From the NCBI GenBank assembly GCA_018267825.1, contig JAFDXR010000015.1, forward strand, positions 1-64,000: DNA of 64,000 bases, in the 5' to 3' direction. The notes under the pieces were generated by a model. It worked only from the letters and a program-made list of their open reading frames with translations, ran no database searches and was not told the origin of the DNA. This DNA is from Bacteroidota bacterium (GTDB lineage: Bacteria > Bacteroidota > Bacteroidia > B-17B0 > Aurantibacillaceae). Positions 55,098-64,000 of the stretch are shown one piece after another (positions within the stretch are counted from its first letter, which is position 1; every line of letters begins with the position of its first letter). Both the position numbers and the translations under genes were made by a program.

Positions 55098-58000
55098 ATG
55101 AGAACTATAGTAAGCATAGTCTTTCTGTTTGTGATTACCTTGAATCTGAAAGCTCAGGTGGGAACAAATTTTGACTTTTCGGCGGGGAATATAACGGGCT
55201 GGACACTTGAAGAAGGAACCAATACAAACTCCGGAGCGATGTCTACGGCTTCAGGATACAGTGCTTCAACTGAATATTTTGTAATGACAGCAGGGGCTAC
55301 CGAACTGAATGGATTTCCCATAACAATGAGTTCTCCACTTGGAGGCAATTATGTGAGGGTTGGCAAAACAAGCGCAGGAGCGACTGTTTGTAAACTCTCC
55401 CGGTCATTTACGGTATCAGCGTCTTCACCTGCTATTTCTGTGGCATATGCTTTAGTGTTGTATGATGGAGCGCATAATTGCGACGAACAACCCTATTTTT
55501 ATTTTGCACTCAAAGATGGTTATGGAAATCTAATTCCAGGAAGCACTCATTACTCTTCGCCATATAATTCCAGTTGTCCACTTTCAGATCCTCTCCTAAC
55601 TGCCAATTACAGGGATTGGAGCACACTCTCGTTTGATCTGTCGGGATACATTGGCTCAGTAGTCACAGTTGAGCTGTATGCCGCTGGATGTGTGCCTTCT
55701 GGTCACGCAGGATATTGTTATTTTGATGCCCAGGCTTGTTCGAATAGTTTTAGTCCCAATTCGTTACTGGCAAATGGTATCAGCTATCCATTACTTTCTT
55801 CTCAAAATAGTCTGGCAATATGTGGGAGCAACACTCTCAATATTATAGCGCCACCTGGTGCAGGATCTTATTCCTGGTCTGGTTCGGGAGTTAATGGGGC
55901 TACTACACAATCTGTATCTATAACACAAGCCGGGGTCTATCATTTATATTTTGATAAAGCTTCGGCATGCTCCAATACAACGGCAGTAACATTTAGTGTA
56001 GGAGCAATGCCTTCTGTTTCCGTTACGAATAGTTATTCTGTATGTTCTGGAACAAATGTAGTGCTACATGCTTCCGGAGCATTAAACTACTCCTGGTACC
56101 CATTACCGGCAGCATTTTCATCCACGGCTTCCAGTTCGGCAACCTTTACCCCAACAACGTCAACCACGTTTACTGTTACGGGTACAGCTTCCAACGGATG
56201 TTGGGATACCGCATCGGTATATATCGGTGTTTCTCCTTCTCCGTCATTAGGAGTTTCAGGGAGTACGGTAATTTGTTCAGGAGCATCTGCAACTCTTGTT
56301 GCCACTGGTGCAGATACATATACCTGGGTCACATCAGGGACTCAGACAAACTCGATCGTTGTGAGCCCTACAGTGACAACAACTTATGCCTTAAATGGGG
56401 CCATAACTTCCAGTGGCTGTACACAAATGAAATATATAACACTTGGCGTTCAGAACCCAAGTGTATCGATTAGTCCGGCCAACGTAAATGTATGTACGGG
56501 GTCAAGTGTTACTGTTAATGCCACTGGTGCAGATACTTATACATGGAGTAATGGTGCAAATGGAAACAGTATTCAAATAAATCCCGTAACAACCACTAAT
56601 TATACAGTAAATGCAACGAATGCTTGTGGAGTTTTATCCAATACTTTTGTAGCTCATTCTATACAAACCCCTACAGTTTCAGTCACAGGTCCTGCTTTTG
56701 TCTGTGGCTCAAGTTTATTGACTTATAATGCCACTGGCGCATCAACATATCAATGGAGTACGAGTGGAGCAAGTGGTGTCTCCAGTGGGTCTGGCCCGTC
56801 ATATTCCATTAATACGCCTACTGCAACAACCCAGTTTACAGTGAACTGCACCGGGACTTCAAATGGTTGTTCCTCAAATAAACAATATACGGTAGCAGTT
56901 AGTCCTACCCCGACGATAAGCATAAGCGGAGCTTTAGTTATATGTCCAGGAGCTACAACAACATTGACAGCCGGAGGGGCAGATACCTATACATGGAGCA
57001 CGGGAGCAACAACGTCATCAGTGGTCCTTTCTCCAACAGTCAGTACAACGTACACGGTAACAGGAAAAAACTTGATTGGAGGCTGCTCGCAAACAAAAAC
57101 AATAACAGTAGCAACTTCAGGGGCGATTACAATGACGACTACTCCGGCGTTATTAAAAATTTGTCGGGGAGATAGCATCTTGTTTGCTATTAATGGGGCA
57201 CAGACTGTAAGCTGGAGTAATGGCGCGACTAGTTATACAACTTATGCAAAGCCAATTGTTACGAAAACCTTTTCAGTCAATGCATCAAGCTCCTGCAATT
57301 CATTTACAAGTGCACCGACTGTTACAGTTTCGATGAAAGGTGTTTACAAAATAGGTGGCAGCTCACCCGACTTTACCGGTTTGAGGTCAGCAATCAATGC
57401 TTTGGCTGGTGGCGTTTGTGGTCCCGTAATTTTTGATATAAGACCTGGAACATACGTGGACACCTTATCAATCCCCTTAATACCAGGCACTTCAGCGATC
57501 AATACTATAACGTTTAGGTCAGAAAATGGAGATAGTTCATCGGTTATACTCAGTGATTTTGCAACAGCGTCTTCAGCGGTGTATCATTATGTCTTAGGAA
57601 CAAAAAAACCAAATTTTTTAATTTTCAGTAAATTAACATTTAAACAAAATGTCACCTCTTACTCCGGCTCTTCAGCAAATGGTCCGTACTTGTTTTATTT
57701 TGATGAAACAGCTACTTCGGGAAATGCCTATGTTAGTGTTCAAAATTGCCGTTTTATTGAAAATAACCTGACTGTAAGTGGTATTATTCTAAACGGTCTA
57801 CAGAATACTCAGACCGGGAATATTAGCAATTGTTTATTTCAGAATGGAAAGACAGGGATCAATGTAACAAATTGCATGCAATATAATATAACCGGGAACA
57901 AGTGCCTTTCGCAAACATATACCGGCATTACGGCTTTTGGGTTTACAGGCAGTATCGCAAACAATTTTATTCGGAGTTCTTCTTCGACACAAGTATATGG

Positions 58001-61000
58001 ACTTAATTGTATGGGCACGTATACTTTAAGTGCAAATCAAATTAATGTCAGTCATGGTGGAGGAATTTATGCAGGTTACAGTAAAGCAGATATCAGAAAT
58101 AACTTTGTTTTTCTGAATGGAGCAACTTCGGGATCCGCAGTCAATTTAGAATATACTAACGCCGGAACGCGAATAGTCTTTAATACAATTCGAATTGCGG
58201 CATCAACGAATGTTGTAAATGCCAGTGATGCCTTTTTCTTCTCTAATGGTTCAACGTCCTTAAATAACAATATTGTTCAAAATCGGGGGCAGGGATATAT
58301 CTATAAAGTGAGTCTTACTTCTACAATTACAGCAACAAACAATCGGTTTGAAACGGTTGCGCCTAACTTTGGCTACAGAAATTCAAGCAATTATGCGACG
58401 TTTAGTGCATGGAAAGCAGCGTTTTCAACTGAAGGAAACTCACAGAGTGCCCACACCTTTTTTATAAATGATACAACATATAAAGTTTCAGGCGATTTTA
58501 TGCTGAATGGTTCGGCTATCCCTGTTTCGGGTATTACGAATGATATAGAGGGCCAGCCGAGGAATTCAACTTTTCCGGATATTGGAGCGTATGAGTTCAA
58601 CCTACAGGCAAATGACGCGTCTGTTAGTTCGTTTCTTAGTCTTACCGATAGCGTTTTTTGTCAGGGTTTGTTACCGGTTTCTGTGCGCTTAAAAAATTAT
58701 GGGACTGATACGTTGAAGTCAGCAAAAATTAATTGGTCCTTGAATGGAGTTAATCAACCTCAATATAATTGGAGTGGGAGTATAAAGTCCGGAGACTCAA
58801 CTTCTGTTGCTATTGGATCTGTTATACTTAGCGGTGGCAGAAAAAACAAATTTGTTGTGAGTTCATCCATGCCCAATAACAATCCGGATCAAAGCACTAA
58901 TAACGATACATTGACATTGATTCCGGTAAAAACGAGACTTTCAGGTACTTATACTATTGGAGGCAGTTCCCCTGACTATCTCTATATAAAGTCAGCGATG
59001 GATAGCCTTCAGCGGTATGGCGTTTGTGGGCCGGTTATTTATAATATTAGAAATGGTGTGTATAATAGCCGTGTTACACTTGCGGGAATTGCCGGATCTT
59101 CGGCCGGTAATACAGTAACTCTCCAAAGTGAAAGCCAGGATAGCTCTCTTGTTGTGATAGCAGATACCGGAGGTTATTTTGGGTTTTCAAATACCAGGAA
59201 CTTAGTATTTAATCGGTTGACATTCATTCAACGTTCTAATTTAAATTATCCGACGATATCTGCCAGTGGTAGCACATCTAATTTGTTAATAAAGAATTGT
59301 GTATTTGATATGTCTCTGGGGAATATGGGAATTTCCGGAAACATAAGGATCAGTCCAAGTGATACAACATGCCGGCATTTCGTAGTGATCAACTGTGCGT
59401 TTAAAAACAAGACAAATATCGAGTTTGGTAGTGGTGCAACTGCAAATGTTCCCCGTGGAGCTATTGTTTTAAACAGCAAGTTTGAAAATAACGGGTATAT
59501 AAAAGTAAACGGAATGGACTCCGTTATTCTTTCCGGCAACAGTTTGATCAATACATCTAGTTATCCTTCTGTGCAAATCTCGAATACATTCCGGCAGATG
59601 AACATTTTCAATAACCTGATGTATAGGGCCGACGTATCTCTAACTAATCTGGGCGCAAATGCTTTCGCTAAGAATTTTTATAATAACATTTTGGATTCAT
59701 CTGTGTTACAGATTATTAATACGCCTAAAGTAAATGTTTACCATAATTTGCTTTCATACAGAAGCGACTCTTCCAGTTTACAAGCACCAATATATTTTAA
59801 TGGCACGGTTGGACAGCAGAAGGTTCGAAATAATATTATTATAAATAGAGGTGGTGGCCCGGCGGTTCGAATTGCAGACATGGGTTTTTCAGGAACTGTG
59901 CCACTTGTTTTCGATCATAATGATATTGTTGGTAAAAGTAGTTTTACAGCATATTTGGTATACAGCAACGTAAATGTTGGTTTGGTGGCCTGGCAACAAT
60001 CATATAATCAGGATCCGGCGTCTGTAACATTTATGCCATCTTTTGCAGGAGCACATGATTTTCACATCAGTAATGACCACCAATTGGACAATTTGGGGGA
60101 AGCAAATAGTATAGCAATAAATGATAGAGATAATGTCCTGAGAAATACTATTACACCGGATATTGGCCCATATGAATTTAATGGAGTGCAAACAGCAAAT
60201 GATGCCCAGGCAGTAAGCCTTTTTAGTGTTGGATATTATTGCTCGGGAAGCTCTAATTCAATGTATTTGAAGATTAAAAATAACAGCTCTTCACAATTGA
60301 ATTCACTTATGGTAAATTGGCGAGTTAATGGCGTTTCTCAAACAACATACACGTGGACTGGTGCCGTCGCATCCGGATCAACAGCTACATTAAGTATTGG
60401 CAGTTTTATTGCAACTGGCGCCCAAAATCTCACTATAGAGGCAAATGTCTCCATGCCAAATGGAGTTCCGGATACTTTTGCGGGGAATGATACTGTTGCC
60501 CTGTCCGGGATTTATCCGAAACTGAATGGTATATATACCGTAGGGGGTACTGGTTGCGATTTTTCATCTATTGATGCTGTTATTGCGGCATTAAATTATA
60601 GAGGTATTTGTGGTCAGGTAACATTTCGGTTAAAATCAGGAATATTCACGACCAGCAATTCAACTATCGATCTTGGATCTATTAATGGAAATACAGTGGT
60701 GAACGGCATCACCTTTGAGTCATTCACAGGTAATAACTCAGGCACTTATATTGCAGATTCTTATATTAATATTTCTTCTGCAAGTAATATAACATTCCGG
60801 AACCTTACTTTTCTCAGGAGTCCGGTAACCCTGGGTTCTGCCATTAACAAATTAAGGTTTGAGGGAAATGTATTTGACATGGACTATTTATCATCATCAA
60901 GTACACCAATACTGACATCTAATAATTACAACTATGACGTATCATTTGTAAATAATACATTTAAAAAAGCCTGGAGAGCATTAAATTATACTCAAACCAC

Positions 61001-64000
61001 AGGGGCTACTTATCCAAAGAAACTTTACATTTATGGAAATACCTTTATTGAGCAGGGTACATGTGCTGTATATGTTCCTGCTATCGATTCATTAATTATA
61101 GATTCTAACTATGTAAATAAGACCAGCGTATCGGGCTCTAATACAAACGCTTTCCGGCTTAATTACCCCGCAGCATATTTTAAGATTTCGCGGAATAAAA
61201 TAGTTTCTACATATGAAACGATCATCCAGGTTATCGGAAAAGGCGGCAATCATATCACTAAATCAAGTATTGATAATAATGTGATTATAGGCGGTACCGG
61301 GGCAGTATTGGCAGGAATCTCTAACAGTTGTGATAGCGTGCTTGTTGCTTATAACTCTTTGCAGGTTAATGGGAATTATCCAGGAATAAGTATAAATGCC
61401 AATTACAACAAGGTATATAACAATATAGTTTCCGCACAAACTGGTAAGTGCTTGGCTATTCCCGGAAACACTACTACTACAAGTGATTACAACGTTTTTA
61501 AAACTACAGGTACCGTACTTGTTTCTGTAGGATCTTCTACATATAATACTATGGCTAGTTATACCTTGGCGACTGGTAAGGACATGCATTCCATAAATGT
61601 TGATCCACAGTACATTTCCATTACGTCTGACCTTCATTATCAGAATCATTCGCTTGATGGAAAAGCCACGCCTTTACCAGACATTAGTTATGATCAACAG
61701 AATGTTTTGCGTGATTTGATAACACCTAATCCTGGCGCTTATGAAACTCCCCCGACTATAACATATAATACAACAAACAAATATCTCGTTCTGAAACGCA
61801 TTGTAACGAATACGTTAACCGTTGGCGTTAATAACACAATTGTTGCAAGTATTTCGTACTCAGTTCCACCAGGTGTGGATACAACCTATTATAAATATAG
61901 AGGAACAATAGACTCATTGAGACTTCACTATAAGATCAATGGCTTGCCTGAAATTATTGAGACGTGGAATGGCGCACTTCATTTGGGAGATTCGCTTATA
62001 TATTCATTCACGACACCTTACTATGTTCCAAATGGAAAATTATATAGCGTGTTAATCTGGTACGAAAATCTTAATCCAAATCAGCAGGAGATAAACCTTG
62101 TAGATGATAGTCTTCGAAAGCAAATAGCTATACCTATGTCGGGCGATTACACTATTGGTGGAAGCCTGCCTGATTTTATCAGTTATACAGATTCATGGAA
62201 TTCCATGTACGCCTGTGGAGCGACAAGCGGGTTAAGATTTTTGTTCCGGCCAGGAAATTATGGCACGTTTCATTATCAAGGATTCAACACAGTGCATGTC
62301 ATCCCTGGACTGATAGAATATAGGTCTGAAAGTGGCCATGCCAGTGATGTAAGCATTGACCTGGTTTGGCTGAGTTCTTTGGATAGTATGAAGTTTTCGA
62401 ATCTTACAATCCATCCTGTAACCGGAGGATCTGTTTCTTATGGCCCATTTGATGGGGTGCAGATTGGTTGTGTTCAAAGAACCATTTTCGATTCGTGTTA
62501 TTTTCAAGGTGGAGCTACATTGGCGCAACAAAATGGATTACACTTTTTTTATGAATATTCAGGTGTTTCAGCCACAATTACAAATTGTACATTCAGGAAC
62601 ATGAAATTTCCTGTCTATCTTTCCTCTGTAGACTCGTATTGTTCAACTTCAGATACTAAGGGATTTGTGTTCGAAAACAATCAGGTTGATTCTTGTGATT
62701 ATGGATTGATTGCCGCGGCTTATGATTATTTGAAATGGGTAAGTATCCGAAACAACTATATACACGCTAATATTTCCGGAATTAAGATAGGGCCAATCAA
62801 TTCAGGAGGAGTTACATACAGTGGAAATTTTGATATAAGCGGAAATCTTATTAATTCCTCAACAGCACTAGACATTACGGATCGCGTTAGTAGCATGAGG
62901 ATGTCAAATAACATGATTATTTCTCAGAACGTAAATCACTTAGAGAATGTTGGGCGATTAAAGCTTTATAATAACTCTTTCGAGAAGAAGGTCAGGATTC
63001 TTGTGCTTGATTCTGTGGAGTTATTGAATAATTCGTTTTATTCTCCTTCTAATAGCGAAGCACTCTATTTTTCCTTTTCAGGGAGCAGTTACATGCGTTC
63101 TGATTACAACAACATTTACGCGCCGTTAAGTATCAATAAAGCCATATACACACACCTGGACCCGTCGAATCCATCAAATAACCTTGTTGTTTACCCGTTC
63201 ACGAATGTAAACTCGATAAAGCTACAAACAGGAACAGATAGTAATTCAGTGGAATTCGCCCCGTACTATGTATCATCAAATGATCTTCACTCCCAGTCGG
63301 TCAACCTCCAAGATATGGCATTGCCGATACCGGGGATTACGACCGATATAGATGGTGAGTCGAGAACAGCCGGAATACCGGATATTGGCGCTGATGAGAT
63401 CCAACAGTTGCCTAAAAATGTTTGGCCCGGAGACGCAAATTATGATGGGATTGCAAATAATCTTGATATTTTAGAGCTAGGATTGCACTTTAGTATAGCA
63501 GGACCACTCCGCGGAACAATAAGTAATAGTTGGGGGCCATTTGCTTGTCACAATTGGTCAGATACATTGTCCAATGGAAATAATGTTAAGCACAGTGATT
63601 GTAATGGAGATGGAGCGATCGATGCGAATGATACAGCAGGAGTGTTTTTGAACTATGGATTGGTCCACGCATTGAAACCATTGCAAGCCAGTACAAGCGA
63701 CACAGTATTGACAATTATCCCCGATCAGTCTTTTGTAAATTATGGCAATTGGGGGACCGCATCTGTATATATGGGAAGTAGCTTTAATCCCGTAAATAAT
63801 GTAAATGGCGTGGCATATACTGTTACTTTCGATCATACATTGATCGATCCAAATAACATCTATCTTGAATATCCGGTCTCTTTCCTGAACACTGCTAATC
63901 AGAATCTTCATTTCAGAAAGTTAGATTTTAGTAATGATGCCCTTTATACAGCGACAACGCACACGATGAGTAACAATGTGAACGGCAATGGAAAAATAGC
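55098..64000 (+). CDS. Giant modular secreted surface protein (partial, runs off the window)
   Basis: One frame of at least 2,967 codons, checked for in-frame stops at several points along its length and open to the edge. The signal peptide ends LKAQ (about residue 20). Residues about 240-745 hold seven Ig-like repeats of about 60-75 residues (C-x-G-x-x-x-x-L-x-A-x-G-A-x-x-Y-x-W-S). Four modules of about 535 residues start at about 748, 1283, 1811 and 2349 with a Y-x-IGGSSPDF-like block. Each continues as right-handed beta-helix-like strands to a DIGAYE-type motif; after modules 1-3 this is followed by an Ig/CARDB-like domain. From about 2776 comes a dockerin-like calcium repeat pair (PGDANYDGIANN...; DCNGDGAIDANDT), then a cohesin-like beta domain. 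A T9SS sorting end is expected beyond the window. Adhesion or glycan binding is inferred. Base composition is visibly richer in A+T than the preceding genes. Confidence 0.85.
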   Translation, partial: MRTIVSIVFLFVITLNLKAQVGTNFDFSAGNITGWTLEEGTNTNSGAMSTASGYSASTEYFVMTAGATELNGFPITMSSPLGGNYVRVGKTSAGATVCKLSRSFTVSASSPAISVAYALVLYDGAHNCDEQPYFYFALKDGYGNLIPGSTHYSSPYNSSCPLSDPLLTANYRDWSTLSFDLSGYIGSVVTVELYAAGCVPSGHAGYCYFDAQACSNSFSPNSLLANGISYPLLSSQNSLAICGSNTLNIIAPPGAGSYSWSGSGVNGATTQSVSITQAGVYHLYFDKASACSNTTAVTFSVGAMPSVSVTNSYSVCSGTNVVLHASGALNYSWYPLPAAFSSTASSSATFTPTTSTTFTVTGTASNGCWDTASVYIGVSPSPSLGVSGSTVICSGASATLVATGADTYTWVTSGTQTNSIVVSPTVTTTYALNGAITSSGCTQMKYITLGVQNPSVSISPANVNVCTGSSVTVNATGADTYTWSNGANGNSIQINPVTTTNYTVNATNACGVLSNTFVAHSIQTPTVSVTGPAFVCGSSLLTYNATGASTYQWSTSGASGVSSGSGPSYSINTPTATTQFTVNCTGTSNGCSSNKQYTVAVSPTPTISISGALVICPGATTTLTAGGADTYTWSTGATTSSVVLSPTVSTTYTVTGKNLIGGCSQTKTITVATSGAITMTTTPALLKICRGDSILFAINGAQTVSWSNGATSYTTYAKPIVTKTFSVNASSSCNSFTSAPTVTVSMKGVYKIGGSSPDFTGLRSAINALAGGVCGPVIFDIRPGTYVDTLSIPLIPGTSAINTITFRSENGDSSSVILSDFATASSAVYHYVLGTKKPNFLIFSKLTFKQNVTSYSGSSANGPYLFYFDETATSGNAYVSVQNCRFIENNLTVSGIILNGLQNTQTGNISNCLFQNGKTGINVTNCMQYNITGNKCLSQTYTGITAFGFTGSIANNFIRSSSSTQVYGLNCMGTYTLSANQINVSHGGGIYAGYSKADIRNNFVFLNGATSGSAVNLEYTNAGTRIVFNTIRIAASTNVVNASDAFFFSNGSTSLNNNIVQNRGQGYIYKVSLTSTITATNNRFETVAPNFGYRNSSNYATFSAWKAAFSTEGNSQSAHTFFINDTTYKVSGDFMLNGSAIPVSGITNDIEGQPRNSTFPDIGAYEFNLQANDASVSSFLSLTDSVFCQGLLPVSVRLKNYGTDTLKSAKINWSLNGVNQPQYNWSGSIKSGDSTSVAIGSVILSGGRKNKFVVSSSMPNNNPDQSTNNDTLTLIPVKTRLSGTYTIGGSSPDYLYIKSAMDSLQRYGVCGPVIYNIRNGVYNSRVTLAGIAGSSAGNTVTLQSESQDSSLVVIADTGGYFGFSNTRNLVFNRLTFIQRSNLNYPTISASGSTSNLLIKNCVFDMSLGNMGISGNIRISPSDTTCRHFVVINCAFKNKTNIEFGSGATANVPRGAIVLNSKFENNGYIKVNGMDSVILSGNSLINTSSYPSVQISNTFRQMNIFNNLMYRADVSLTNLGANAFAKNFYNNILDSSVLQIINTPKVNVYHNLLSYRSDSSSLQAPIYFNGTVGQQKVRNNIIINRGGGPAVRIADMGFSGTVPLVFDHNDIVGKSSFTAYLVYSNVNVGLVAWQQSYNQDPASVTFMPSFAGAHDFHISNDHQLDNLGEANSIAINDRDNVLRNTITPDIGPYEFNGVQTANDAQAVSLFSVGYYCSGSSNSMYLKIKNNSSSQLNSLMVNWRVNGVSQTTYTWTGAVASGSTATLSIGSFIATGAQNLTIEANVSMPNGVPDTFAGNDTVALSGIYPKLNGIYTVGGTGCDFSSIDAVIAALNYRGICGQVTFRLKSGIFTTSNSTIDLGSINGNTVVNGITFESFTGNNSGTYIADSYINISSASNITFRNLTFLRSPVTLGSAINKLRFEGNVFDMDYLSSSSTPILTSNNYNYDVSFVNNTFKKAWRALNYTQTTGATYPKKLYIYGNTFIEQGTCAVYVPAIDSLIIDSNYVNKTSVSGSNTNAFRLNYPAAYFKISRNKIVSTYETIIQVIGKGGNHITKSSIDNNVIIGGTGAVLAGISNSCDSVLVAYNSLQVNGNYPGISINANYNKVYNNIVSAQTGKCLAIPGNTTTTSDYNVFKTTGTVLVSVGSSTYNTMASYTLATGKDMHSINVDPQYISITSDLHYQNHSLDGKATPLPDISYDQQNVLRDLITPNPGAYETPPTITYNTTNKYLVLKRIVTNTLTVGVNNTIVASISYSVPPGVDTTYYKYRGTIDSLRLHYKINGLPEIIETWNGALHLGDSLIYSFTTPYYVPNGKLYSVLIWYENLNPNQQEINLVDDSLRKQIAIPMSGDYTIGGSLPDFISYTDSWNSMYACGATSGLRFLFRPGNYGTFHYQGFNTVHVIPGLIEYRSESGHASDVSIDLVWLSSLDSMKFSNLTIHPVTGGSVSYGPFDGVQIGCVQRTIFDSCYFQGGATLAQQNGLHFFYEYSGVSATITNCTFRNMKFPVYLSSVDSYCSTSDTKGFVFENNQVDSCDYGLIAAAYDYLKWVSIRNNYIHANISGIKIGPINSGGVTYSGNFDISGNLINSSTALDITDRVSSMRMSNNMIISQNVNHLENVGRLKLYNNSFEKKVRILVLDSVELLNNSFYSPSNSEALYFSFSGSSYMRSDYNNIYAPLSINKAIYTHLDPSNPSNNLVVYPFTNVNSIKLQTGTDSNSVEFAPYYVSSNDLHSQSVNLQDMALPIPGITTDIDGESRTAGIPDIGADEIQQLPKNVWPGDANYDGIANNLDILELGLHFSIAGPLRGTISNSWGPFACHNWSDTLSNGNNVKHSDCNGDGAIDANDTAGVFLNYGLVHALKPLQASTSDTVLTIIPDQSFVNYGNWGTASVYMGSSFNPVNNVNGVAYTVTFDHTLIDPNNIYLEYPVSFLNTANQNLHFRKLDFSNDALYTATTHTMSNNVNGNGKI

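Noticed and set aside
56042-56473. A separate 143-codon gene within the giant frame
   Set aside because: It overlaps in another frame with the Ig-like repeats and shows no domain; the long frame is open throughout.

Overview
The window is a chromosomal segment of a Bacteroidota bacterium. The evidence is four perfect or near-perfect matches to the phylum's vegetative promoter (TTTG, 18-19 bp, TAnnTTTG), several large secreted proteins of which three end in type IX secretion (T9SS) sorting domains, families typical of the phylum (DUF4286, OmpA with thrombospondin type 3 repeats, VTC plus DUF4956) and mostly weak Shine-Dalgarno sites. I cannot place it below phylum from sequence reading alone.

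Layout. 1-2.4 kb: etfA, a bifunctional nuclease family gene and a GyrI-like gene. 2.5-3.2 kb (minus): a YceD-like gene and rpmF. 3.7-8.3 kb: a 1,555-residue T9SS adhesin-like protein. 8.4-9.05 kb: an unusual array of nine related hairpins built from four 152-bp monomers. 9.05-10.9 kb (minus): an MsbA-type ABC exporter. 11.2-17.9 kb: rpmH, then a GH18 chitinase-like T9SS protein, an unknown secreted protein, a glycosyltransferase and a PrsW-like protease; the last three genes overlap. 18-22.7 kb: gcvT, comB, an alpha/beta hydrolase-like gene and a secreted zinc phospholipase C/S1-P1-fold gene. 22.7-31.4 kb (mostly minus): a lipoprotein, the DUF4956/VTC pair, rsmA, small genes, a MuiA-like gene, a TPR gene, a lipoprotein and a HEAT-like gene. 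31.5-36.1 kb: an S1/P1 nuclease, then a lipoprotein, a barrel-TPR protein and a third T9SS protein. 36.2-39.4 kb (minus): serS, rpmA, rplU and an EamA transporter. 39.6-41 kb: an OmpA-family protein.

41.2-54.9 kb is the core translation/transcription block: tRNA-Thr(TGT), Tyr, Gly and Thr(GGT), then tuf, tRNA-Trp, secE, nusG, rplKAJL, rpoB and rpoC. It carries internal terminator- or attenuator-like hairpins, and between tRNA-Gly and tRNA-Thr(GGT) there is a scarred stretch of partial tRNA duplicates. 55.1 kb to the window end is one uninterrupted reading frame of at least 2,967 codons. It encodes a giant secreted protein with seven Ig-like repeats, four modules of about 535 residues and a dockerin-like segment, and it runs off the edge.

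I found no CRISPR array, transposase, phage or obvious defence system. The most unusual items are the paired-hairpin array with a compensatory arm change (8431-9042), the broken tRNA-Thr copy carrying a double-hairpin insert (41580-41985), the nested dyad upstream of the adhesin gene (3554-3592) and the modular giant surface protein.
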